Below, piece after piece: positions 54,255-64,000 of a stretch of 64,000 nt of DNA (positions within the stretch are counted from its first letter, which is position 1; the number at the start of each line of letters is the position of its first letter). The stretch is from Achatina immaculata (taxonomy: Eukaryota > Mollusca > Gastropoda > Stylommatophora > Achatinidae). The translations under genes and the position numbers were made by a program. The notes under the pieces are model-generated. The model worked only from the letters and a program-made list of their open reading frames with translations, ran no database searches and was not told the origin of the DNA. Location: the NCBI GenBank assembly GCA_009760885.1, contig CM019707.1, positions 33,960,645-34,024,644 of the forward strand, written 5' to 3'.

Positions 54255-55640
54255 ATTTCTTTCTCTTTATTTTCTCTAGACTCATCTGTGTCTTTTCTGT
54301 TTTATCTAGGCTCATCTGTATCATTTCTGTTTTCTCCAGATTCATCTGTGTCTTTTCTATTTTCTCTAGACTCGTCAGTGTTTCTCTAGACTCATCTGTG
54401 TCTTTTCTGTTTTCTCTAGACTCATCCGTGTCTTTTCTGTTTTATCTAGGCTCATCTGTGTCTTTTCTGTTTTCTCTAGACTCGTCAGTGTTTCTCTAGA
54501 CTCATCTGTGTCTTTTCTGTTTTCTCTAGACTTATCTGTGTCTTTTCTGTTTTCTCTAGATTCATCTATATCATTTCTATTTTCTCTAGACTCGTCAGTG
54601 TTTCTCTAGACTCATCTGTGTCTTTTCTGTTTTCTCTAGACTTATCTGTGTCTTTTCTGTTTTCTCTAGACTTATCTGTGTCTTTTCTGTTTTTTCTAGG
54701 CTCATCTGTGTCTTTTCTGTTTTCTCCAGATTCATCTGTGTTTTTTCTGTTTTCTCTAAATTCATCTGCGTCTTTTTCTGTTTTATCTAGACTCGTCTGT
54801 GTCTTCTGCTTTCTTTAGATTCATCTGTCTTTTGTTTTGTCTAGACTCATCTGTGTCTTTTCTGTTTTATCTAGGCTCATCTGTGTCTTTTGTGTTTTCT
54901 CCAGACTCATCTGTGTCTTTTCTGTTTTCTCTAAACTCATCTGCGTCGTTTTCTGTTTTATCTAGACTCGTCTGTGTCTTCTGTTTTCTTTAGATTCATC
55001 TGTGTCTTCTGTTTTCTCTAGACTCATCTGTGTCTTTTCTGTATATCTAGACTCATAAGTGTCTTTTCTGTATATCTAGACTCATCTGTTTCTTTTCTGT
55101 TTTCTCTAGTCTCCTCTGTGTCTTTTCTGTATATCTAGACTCATCTGTGTCTTTTCTGTCTTCTCTAGACTCATCTGTGTTATTTCTTTGTCTCTAGACT
55201 CATCTGTGTCTCTTATGTTTCTCTGGACTCTTCTTTGTATTTTCTGTTTCTATAGACTCATCTGTATCTTTTCTGTTTCTATTAGACTCATCTGTATCTT
55301 TTCTGTTTCTCTAGACTCATCTGTGCTTTTTCTGTTTCCCTAGACTCATTTGCGTCTTGTCTGTTTTTTCTAGACTCAGCTGTTTTTTTTTATGTTTCTC
55401 TAGTCTCATCTATGACTTTTCTGTTTCCTCTAGACTCATCTTTCCTTTCTGGTTTCTTCAGACTTGCCTATGTCCTTTCTGTTTCTCCAGAATTGTGTGT
55501 GTCCATTCTATTTCCCACATACTTGTCTCATTAATTTCTGTTTTCTCTAAATTTGTCTGTTTCTTTCCTTTTTTTCTCTAGACTTTTTTGCAGTTATTTC
55601 TGTTTTCTCTAGACGTGCGTGTTCTTTCTGCTTTCTCATA
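54255..55640. repeat. 30-bp minisatellite, about 45 copies
   Basis: Unit approximately tctagactcatctgtgtctt plus ttctgttttc, increasingly degenerate to the right. A 24-bp short variant (actcgtcagtgtttctctag) recurs three times within a higher-order block. Confidence 0.95.
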
Positions 55641-55720
55641 CTCATCGTTTCTTTCTTTTCATTTCCTTTCATGTTTACTGTTTAACCAAGAATCTGCAAA
55701 TATGGCTCCACTACTTTGTC

Positions 55721-55959
55721 TAGCAACCAAATGGTCGAGGGTTCGAATCCCCAGCTGAGCGGGATTTTTTTTCCGACCAATACGGCCCTGAGGTCGACCC
55801 AGCCTCGTAAAATGGGTACCAGAGAAAATCTGGGAAGTAAAGGCAGCGAGGAAAGGAACTGGTCACCCTACCTCATACGCTGATGACCCAGCATAATGAG
55901 GTCTCTAACGCTTCACCCCCTACGGCATTTGAAATGCTATGGGACTATCTTTACTTTTT
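55721..55959 (+). mobile_element. tRNA-derived SINE, family 1, copy C, with target-site duplication
   Basis: B box ggttcgaatcccc, body gaggtcgacccagcctcgta aaatgggtacc, tail tcacccctacggcatttgaaatgctatggg as in copies A and B. It is flanked by tactttgtc (55712-55720 and 55960-55968). The A-box part of the head is missing. Confidence 0.75.
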
Positions 55960-56159
55960 TACTTTGTCCTTTATCGTCGACTTGATTAGCACAGTGTTAT
56001 ATAGTTACCACAGGAAAAATAGTACAAAGAGTACTTCAGACGTGAGAAATACAGAGAAATGACAATAGAATTACATAGGACTTGAATCCTTGAACCATGA
56101 ACTTCAGCAGGACGAGCAGCTGTCTATCTACTCGGCCATCTCACACCTCCAAGTGGATT

Positions 56160-56235
56160 AAAGAGCTGTTTCTCGTAGCTAGACGGTTGCTCGCTCTACT
56201 AGAGTCCCTGGTTCGTGTCGCGGGTAATTCTCTTC
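56160..56235 (+). mobile_element. tRNA-like SINE head, family 2
   Basis: tttctcgtagctagacggtt followed by ctggttcgtgtcgcggg, similar to 16605-16675. A (CT)n tract (56240-56288) and an acgtctaaagtgg segment follow, as at 16690. Confidence 0.55.
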
Positions 56236-56257
56236 TCACCTCTCTCTCTCTCTCTCT

Positions 56258-56289
<32 letters not shown>

Positions 56290-56594
56290 CGTCTAAAGTG
56301 GTTTGTTAACTATTTGTCGAATGTTAACCATACAACACTGTGCTCAGTTATTTATACTGTGCGAAAACTTCACCGTTTCTCATTTGAAAAAAATATGTAC
56401 ATCTATCAGGGACGCTGTTCGTGTAAACACTTTACAAATTAAAAATTCATGAACACCTGTTGCATTCACCTGTTGTTTGTTGTGTGGTCCCATATGCATT
56501 GCCTGGCCCGGCAAACTGTCGCAACAGGTTTGTTATTTGTCAAAAAACTGCGATCTACAACATTTTATTTTAAACTTATACAAGCAACCGTTTT

Positions 56595-57365
56595 GTGCGG
56601 CAGTCAGAGATTGTGAGAAATAGCTGTGTTGTGAGGCAGTCAGAGATTGTGAGAAATAGCTGTGTTGTTAGGCTGTCAGAGATTGTGAGAAATAGCTGTG
56701 TTGTGAGGCAGTCAGAGATTGTGAGAAATAGCTGTGTTGTGAGGCTGTCAGAGATTGTGAGAAATAGCTGTGTTGTTAGGTTGTCAGAGATTGTGAGAAA
56801 TAGCTGTGTTGTGAGGCAGTCAGAGATTGTGAGAAATAGCTGTGTTGTTAGGCTGTCAGAGATTGTGAGAAATAGCTGTGTTGTTAGGCTGTCAGAGATT
56901 GTGAGAAATAGCTGTGTTGTTAGGCTGTCAGAGATTGTGAGAAATAGCTGTGTTGTTAGGCTGTCAGAGATTGTGAGAAATAGCTGTGTTGTGAGGCTGT
57001 CAGAGATTGTGAGAAATAGCTGTGTTGGTAGGTTGTCAGAGATTGTGAGAAATAGCTGTGTTGTGAGGCAGTCAGAGATTGTAATAAATACCTGTGTCGT
57101 GATGCTGTCAGAGATTACGATAAAGAGCTGTGTTGTGAGGCTACCATGGATTGTGATAAATAGCTGTGTTGTTAGGCTGTCAGAGATTGTGATAAAATTC
57201 TATATGATGAGGCTGTCAGAGATTGTGATAAATACTTCTGTTATGAGGCTGTCAGAGATTGTGATAAATAGCTGTGTTGTGAGGCTGCCATAAATTGTGA
57301 TAAATAGCTGTGTTGTGAGGCTGCCATAAATTGTGATAAATAGCTGTGTTGTGAGGCTGTCAGAA
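56595..57365. repeat. 36-bp minisatellite, about 21 copies
   Basis: Unit approximately gtgaggctgtcagagattgt plus gagaaatagctgtgtt. About 14 near-identical units, then degenerate ones. The forward frame reads CVVRLSEIVRNS repeats because the unit is 3n and stop-free. Confidence 0.97.
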
Positions 57366-58308
57366 CTTCCAGCGCGTGTGACAGTATTGTCTTCAGTATT
57401 CGTTACCAAAAAAAAAGAAAAAAAAAACAGTGTCATAAAATTGCATAAAATTTGATCAGGACAGCTCTATTTTACAAATCAGTTGCATGTAATTTCGTAG
57501 AAAAATCTCTGATTACGGTGAATTTAAAGTCCGTCTCTCTCTCTCTGAACCTTAAGTGCCCAGAGCACATGGGGCTTCCGCAAGGGTTTTCCACAAATGC
57601 CTGTCCTTTGCCTTTTTTTCTGCTCTTGCCCAGATGAGCCATCTATTGCTCAACATCCTCTCTGTTGTTCTTCTCCTTGTCTCTTTTGGTCTACCCTTAC
57701 TTCTGTTCCCCTGCGGTGTCCATCTTAGTGTTGTTTTTGGTAGTGAGTTTTCAGTCATTCGAAGCACATGTCCCAACCATAGCCAGCGTCTTTCCTCAAT
57801 AATTACTGTCAGTGGCTTCATCTGCTTCTCTGTCAACAAGATGTTATTTCTTATGGTGTTTGGCCAAAATATTTATCTAATTCTTCGTAAATGTTTAGTC
57901 TGGAAAGAATTCAACTTGTTTTCTATGGTTTTGGTGATTTTCCAGCATTCACTTCCATAAAGTAATACACTTAGAACATTACTCTTAAATATCCTGATTT
58001 TCGTATTCATGCTTAGTTTTTTAGATTTCCATATAGTCTGCAGCACTGCAAAAGCCTGGTTTGCTCTAGTAAGTCTGCTGTTGATGTCCTCTGTGCTGTC
58101 TCCATTTTCTACTACTCTGCTGCCAAGGTATACAAATTCGTTGACCTCCTCCACTAACTTGCTGTCTACTCTTGAGTACATTTCTATTGTTCACATTTTG
58201 CTTCATTAACTTTGTCTTTCCTACATTGATCTTTAGTCCCATGTTGTTTGCATTCTGAGTTAGCTTGTTTATTTTATCTTGCATATCTTTGTGGCTGCTT
58301 GATAGCAA

Positions 58309-59175
58309 TCAAATGTCGTCTGCAAAGTCAAGGTCCTCCAGCATTGTATCAAGGGTCCATTGTAATCCTCTGCGTTTGTCTGATGTTGCCTCCTTCACTA
58401 ACCAGTCTACTGCCAAGATAAATAATGTTGGTGACAGTACACATCCCTGCTTCACTCCTGTTTGTACCCTAAAGCTGCTGGAGGTATGTTCTCCACAGAT
58501 AACTTTGCACTGAAAACCCTCGTATAGGGCTTTGATTACATTAACTATTTTATGGGGGAGGCCATGCCATCTTAGGATTTTCCACAGTGTATCTCTGTTG
58601 ACACTGTCAAAGGCTTTCTCAAAATCTATGAACAATGCATATGTTGTGCTATGCCACTCATTTGCCTGTTCTAATATTTGTCTAAGTACAAATATGTGGT
58701 CTATGCATGATCTTCCTTTCCTAAATCCTGCCTGCTCTTTCCGAAGTTTTCCCTCAAGTGCTGGTACAATTCTGTTGATGATTATTCTACAAAATACTTT
58801 ACTGGTGAGTGGCAGGAGGGTAATGCCTCTCCATTTCCTGCAATCTCTGAGGTCACCCTTCTTTGGTAGTTTTACTATAAGCCCAGTTTTCCATTCCTCT
58901 GGGGCTTTTTCTAGATCCCAAATTTGTTGTAGTATCTGGCAAAGTTGTTTTGGTGTTTCTGTTTCTTCTGCTTTCAACATCCCAGCAGTCACTTCATCTT
59001 CACCTGGTGCCCTGTCTAATTTTAGCTTCTTTATTGCCTCCTTTACTTCACTTATTGTTATTGGTCCGGTATTGATGTTTAGTTCCGTTTTTGGTTCAGG
59101 TATGTCTAATGTTTGTACTGCTTGTGTTCTGTTTAGTAGGGTGTTAAAATGTTTCAATTTTTTCTCTTTCTCCAC
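58309..59175 (-). pseudogene. LINE ORF2 reverse transcriptase domain (interrupted)
   Basis: A 288-codon open stretch with RT blocks 1-5: KAIKKLKLDRAPGEDEV-type (EAIKKLKLDRAPGEDEVTAG), LIVKLPKKGDLRDCRKWRGI, GFRKGRSC, FIDFEKAFDSV, QGCVLSP and FADDI. The frame stops immediately after FADDI and resumes in another frame (LLSSSHKDMQDKINKLTQNA). Confidence 0.88.
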
Positions 59176-59823
59176 TGACCAGTTGTCCCTTATGTGTACT
59201 TACTGCACTCTCACATCTTGTGCTGAAGTTACCTGTCATCTGCTTTGTGATTTTGTATATGGTTTTAATGTCATTTGCATATACTTAGAAGTATATGCAG
59301 CTTTCTCTGCTGCTTCTGCTAAGTTGTCATAGTATTGATGTTTATCTTGACGGCACGATTCCTTCACTTCTTTGTCTTTTTGCGCATAATTACTTAAAAC
59401 TTGTTCTTTTAGCCCTTGTAATTTGGTGTTCAGTAATTTTTTCTTGATTTCTTTTCTTTGCTCTATCTTTTCCCATGTGGTCTTGCTGATTCATTCCTCT
59501 TTTCTCCGTTTCTGATATCCCAGCACCTCTTTTGCTGTTTCCTGTAGTGTTTTATTGAACTCTAGTATGGACATTTCCGCTTCGTCTTGTAGGACACTGA
59601 ATCGGTTCTTAAGTACTATTGAGAATTCATTCCTTGTTTGCTGGTGTTTTAGTTTTCCTGCATCAAAATGTATCTTTCTGTGTTCTCCGATTTTGGCTGT
59701 TCTTAATTTTAGTTTTATTTTTGCTACCAGAAGCTTGTGATCACTTCCTACATCTGCTCCTTTCCTTGCTCGCACATCTTGTAGTGACCGTTTCCACTTG
59801 TTATTTATTAGTATATGATCGAT

Positions 59824-60531
59824 TTAGTTTTCTGTGGTTTTATCTGGGGACCTCCAAGTCACTTTATGGATGTTTTTATATTGGAAAATTGTCCCTCCGA
59901 TGGTCATCATGTTTTCTTCACAGAAACTGCACAGTTTTTCTCCATTTTCATTTATTTCTCCGATTCCTTCTCTTCCCATGATTCTTCTTCTATCTTCATT
60001 TCCTTCACCTACTTTTGCATTGAAGTCTCCCAAGATGAGTAGCATATCATGCTTGGGTATTGTTTCTACTGTGGCTTGGAGGCTGTTGTAAAAATCTTTT
60101 AATTCTTCTTCAGCTGCTTCTGTTGGTGCATAACAAACTATAATAGACAGCTTCGGGAATCTTGAGTTGAAGCGTGCATGTAATAATCTCTCATTTATTG
60201 GGGTCCATTTCAGCAATGCTCTTGATGCTTCTTTTATTATAATCAATGCTACTCCTCCTTCATGATGATCTTCTTTACCTGACCATATTATTGTATCTTC
60301 CGTGTGCTGTGTTGTTAATTTCCTTCTGCCTTGTCCTGTCCATCTTGCTTCTTGTATTCCTAGTATGTCTAGTTTGTATCTGTGCATTTCCTTGATGGTT
60401 TGTGCTAGTTTTCCAGTCTGGTTAAGTGTTCTTACATTCCAGCTGCCTATTTGCATCTTGTATTTAGGTTCCAGGAGGTCTGCAGTCGGGCTGGGGACTT
60501 CCAGTGGCTGGCTTTCATCCACAACCTTCAT
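59824..60531 (-). pseudogene. LINE ORF2 endonuclease domain (interrupted)
   Basis: APE-type endonuclease that would nick target DNA for target-primed reverse transcription. Catalytic motifs are visible: the Asn in WNVRT, the Glu in IQEARW and the Asp/Asn in GDFNAKVG. The His in SDHKLL lies beyond the premature stop, in the continuing frame at about 59720. Confidence 0.85.
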
Positions 60532-60742
60532 GGGCTCAGTTTCCTGATACGCATTTCTCCTTCCACCTGCATTTGTCTTTTCCCTTGCTTCCGTTTCTGT
60601 AGCAGTCTGATAGTTTTTTACCAGATAGGGTTGCTGGCCCTATGCCGAACCCTCCTTAGTCGCCTTTTACGATCATGCGTGGTAGGGTATAGTGGTCCTA
60701 TTCTTTGCAGATCCCGGGTACCACACGAGAGAATTTAAAGTC

Positions 60743-61255
60743 TACTTCCAGGAATATTTTAGCAAAGTCTCGACAGCCAGGCCTTTATTAGAGAGCGTTT
60801 CAAACAAAACTTTCATTTACAACGCAACTCACAGGCCAGGAAACCTAAATCTCAACACTACACAGTTTTCAATACCTTGCCAAGAGAGGCCACTGTGAAA
60901 AACCTTTTTTCTTTTTTTTCAAAGTGATGTGGGTATTATTTCCCTTAGCCAATTCACTATATAACAGAATAAACATAAAAATGATGGCGCAGTTTGTACA
61001 AAGTAACGATGATAATGACGATAATAATGGGTTGTCGTTACAAAGGCATAACAATTTTAATACATAATAGAGACACATATTGCAATAATTGTACCACATA
61101 TAAAATTCCACTACAAACTGATATAAATGTTTCACAAGCTTATTATATTTCTTTCTTTCTTTGTTTCTTCCTCTCTTTCATTCACACAAAAGCTGACGAG
61201 AGTATTGTAACAAATCCTGCAGAGGTGACCTTCAAATATGTTTTACAATCCCCAC
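60743..61255. other. No gene recognised
   Basis: AT-rich spacer between the LINE and the 40-bp array. Confidence 0.4.
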
Positions 61256-61257
61256 AC

Positions 61258-62022
61258 AAATAAGCTCTGTCAGTTCACTATCACATACCCCTCCCAAAAA
61301 AAACAAAAAAACTAAGCTCTGTCAGTTCCTGGTCACTACACCCCCACACAACTAAGCTCTGTCAGTTCCTGGTTTCTACACTCCCACACAACTAAGCTCT
61401 GTCAGTTCCTGGTTTCTACACTCCCACACAACTAAGCTCTGTCAGTTCCTGCTCACTACACTCCCACACAACTAAGCTCTGTCAGTTCCTGCTCACTACA
61501 CTCCCACACAACTAAGCTCTGTTAGTTCCTGCTCACTACACTCCCACACAACTAAGCTCTGTCAGTTCCTGTCACTACACCCCCACACAACTAAGCTCTG
61601 TCAGTTCCTGCTCACTACACTCCCACACAACTAAGCTCTGTCAGTTCCTGGTCACATACACCCCCACACAACTAAGCTCTGTCAGTTCCTGGTCACTACA
61701 CCCCCACACAACTAAGCTCTGTCAGTTTCTGGTCACTACACCCCCACACAACTAAGCTCTGTCAGTTTCTGGTCACTACACCCCCTCACAACTAAGCTCT
61801 GTCAGTTCCTGGTCACTACACCCCCACACAACTAAGCTCTGTCAGTTTCTGGTCACTACACCCCCACACAACTAAGCTCTGTCAGTTTCTGGTCACTACA
61901 CCCCCACACAACTAAGCTCTGTCAGTTTCTGGTCACTACACCCCCACACAACTAAGCTCTGTCAGTTTCTGGTCACTACACCCCCTCACAACTAAGCTCT
62001 GTCAGTTCCTGGTCACTACACA
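61258..62022. repeat. 40-bp minisatellite, about 19 copies
   Basis: Unit approximately actaagctctgtcagttcct plus ggtcactacacccccacaca. Variants ggtttctacactcc, gctcactacactcc and ggtcactacacccc are grouped. Confidence 0.97.
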
Positions 62023-62235
62023 TGCCAAGAGCTCACATAGGTCATTAATTTCTTTCAAGATATTCAAGTCAACTTTTGACATGCTGACGTGGTACATCCT
62101 GACATTCTGACAAGCTGGCATATTGACATGCTTAATTCTACATCCTGATATTTTGACATGCTTATATATTAACATCTGACATGTTGACATGCTTACACAA
62201 GCATGGCGACTCGCTAACATGCTGACATGTTCACA
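62022..62235. repeat. Irregular TGACATG-rich tract
   Basis: Repeated gacatgctgac / ttgacatgctta phrases without a fixed period. Confidence 0.6.
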
Positions 62236-62448
62236 GAAAAATTTAAACTCATCATCGACTGATTAAAACTATACAACAAATTTTTAAAAATAGATTTTGA
62301 TGGGATTAAACACTGCACCAAAGGCTAGAACTTCAGTTTATGATTTTCATGCACCACTGAACAGAAAGTGATTTTTAAAAATAGAAAATAACACCATTCT
62401 TGACCGAAGGAACCACAACAATGAATTGTATAAACTATAGAGAATATA

Positions 62449-63937
62449 CACTGTTCAAAAAAAGAAACACAACAAATACGATGTTGTGATTGAAACTGAA
62501 GTTTGCTGATCAGACAAGGGCAACTTGCCTAAAACGTTCACCTGGACATCAGATTCACGTGCTAACCTGAATTGTTCAGCAAATGATTCATAAACATGGA
62601 AAAGCGACACTAATCAAAACAGCATTTTTGACAATAATTCATGACAGGTTCACGAGAATCCCGTGAAACTTACTGAACACAAAACTCACTGATCATGTTA
62701 ATGAATGCCTAAACAAGATTGACGCTCCTCGAATCAATACATTTGACAATTCAATGCGCAAGTATGGCTCATCTCACTACAGAACAATGACTCATCAACA
62801 TTGGACGTTTACAGACTGGACAGTCACAAAGTGTAGTGGCCAGACAATTTAATCAGTCGCCTTTGGAGAAGATTTCAAGAAACTGGCTCAGTTGCAGACC
62901 GGCCGCGCACTGGAAGACCCATAGTCATATCTCCTACCGAAGACCGCTTCATACCGCTGCGTCACCTCAAGAATCGATTTGCATCTGCTTCCTCGATAGT
63001 CCAGTCAATGACAGCAGCTTGTCGAATTTCAGATCAAACGGTCAGGAACCGGCTGCACAACGCTGGTCTTTGGGCTAGAAGACCCTACAGAGATCCTGTT
63101 CTTACGGACCGGCATCGCCAGAACCGACCGCAGTGGGCGAACCAGCATCGTCAATGGACCGTTGCGACTGATTGGAGAAGGGTTTAGTTTAGTGATGAAT
63201 CATTCTTTCTGCTCCAGCGACACGATAGATGGAGGAGAGTTTACCGCAGAGCCCATGAGCGTTACGCCAAGAACGTGGATGAGGCTCCTCCACATGATGG
63301 TAGAGGTGTACTGGTGTGGGGACGATCAACTTCATGGGAAGAAGTGACCTGGTGCAAACTGAAAGATGCCTGAATGCCCAGCGATAAGTCGCTGAAATTC
63401 TTCGTCCTCACGTCCTTCCACTTCTGGCTGCACCAGGGTCGATTTTTCAGCAGGATAACGCTCGACCTCATGTGGCACAAATCACCACCAAGTTTCTCGC
63501 TGACAACAACGTCCAGACCATTCCGTTGCTATCCATGTCATCAGACATTAACCAGATAGAACTCTTATGGGATGAACTCAACAAACAAGCCCGCCTGGGA
63601 GACTTGGCGCCAACCAATCTCCGACAGTTGTCTCTTGCACTGCGGGAAGAGTGGGCAGCAATCCCACAACAACAGATCCAACGGCTAATCGGATCCATGT
63701 CACGGAGATGTTCTCTGATACAGGCCAGAGGATGCCATACACCTTACTGAAACGGAGGCCTCAGTCGCAAAGAATAAAAATCTAAACCAAATTTAATGAA
63801 CATCATTTCATTGTTAAAGTCTTAAAGTTTCTTCATGCCAAGATTGATACATTAATTCCGTAAAATAAAATGTTGATACAAGTTTGAAATTTGGTGTCCA
63901 TTACGACTACAGTAGTGTTGCTTTTTTTTTTGAACAC
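62449..63937 (+). mobile_element. Tc1-like DD34E transposon, decayed, with terminal inverted ends
   Basis: The left end after TA (cactgttcaaaaaaagaaac) matches the reverse complement of the right end (gtgttcaaaaaaaaaagcaa). The transposase is readable across frame breaks: TEDRFIPLRHLKNRFASASS, DQTVRNRLHNAGLWARRP and QWANQHRQW. First Asp in FSDESFF (near 63191), second in QQD-N at 63455, and Glu in DINQIELLWDEL with 34 residues between. It ends at 63748. Several stops and frameshifts make it inactive. It is closely related to the element at 35993-37250. Confidence 0.88.
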
Positions 63938-64000
63938 TAAATCTGTGTACATGGGGGACGAACTGTCGAGCACTGAGCCATCGTTGAGGAATGGAGGCGA
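63938..64000. other. Right edge, nothing recognised
   Basis: Flanking DNA after the transposon; too short to interpret. Confidence 0.3.

Larger units (their letters stand above)
57532..60730 (-). mobile_element. Full-length RTE-like LINE, 3.2 kb, with 12-bp target-site duplication
   Basis: Element of 3199 bp bounded by perfect gaattta aagtc repeats (57520-57531 and 60731-60742). On the - strand it starts with a 5' UTR of about 200 bp. The APE endonuclease (60531-59490) shows GSWNVRTLNQTGK, IQEARWTGQG, LGDFNAKVG and GSDHKLLVAKIK. The linker follows, then RT (59175-58290) with GFRKGRSCIDHIF, FIDFEKAFDSVN, GVKQGCVLSP and FADDI. The thumb (58180-57875) has VLLYGSECWK. The C-terminal domain (57839-57552) has GNRSKGRPKETRRR and ends CALGT. 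A TAA near 59824 interrupts the endonuclease; further stops lie near 59490 and 59200, and frame changes occur near 58309 and 57870. It is recent in structure but not translatable as is. Confidence 0.92.

Overview
The window looks like metazoan nuclear DNA, most likely from a mollusc (gastropod-like). Three things point there: small exons with GT..AG introns, many short LINE, SINE, Tc1 and Helitron relics, and a very high load of minisatellites. There are no operons or bacterial features, and the species cannot be named from sequence alone.

Only two host genes can be supported, and they converge. On the + strand, three phase-matched exons (411-480, 2158-2375, 4177-4575) encode the C-terminal part of a class C (metabotropic-glutamate-like) GPCR, from TM4 to the tail. 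Its earlier exons lie off the left edge. On the - strand, six phase-matched exons spread over 26.5 kb (41313 down to 14838) join into a 452-residue, ten-TM protein of the drug/metabolite transporter superfamily that resembles the CRT (chloroquine-resistance-transporter-like) family. No single open frame shows this gene. It appears only when splice sites and codon phases are matched across introns full of repeats.

The rest is repeat. From 3.3 to 16.6 kb there are arrays with units of 29-54 bp, including a 1.2 kb tandem duplication. From 17 to 41 kb, the introns of the transporter gene hold several LINE families, an RNase H domain of one LINE split by a second LINE, a Helitron relic, a Tc1 relic, SINEs, and an inverted pair of an unclassified repeat. 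From 41.8 to 47 kb there is a 1.75 kb tandem duplication and a 45-bp minisatellite. From 47.3 to 49.1 kb there is a giant ACT/TAC microsatellite, and from 50 to 57.4 kb arrays of 31, 26-28, 30 and 36 bp. From 57.5 to 60.7 kb there is a full-length 3.2 kb RTE-like LINE with a perfect 12-bp target-site duplication. A 40-bp array (61.3-62.0 kb) and a decayed Tc1-like element (62.4-63.9 kb) close the window. Most long open frames are translations of tandem repeats and are not called as genes.
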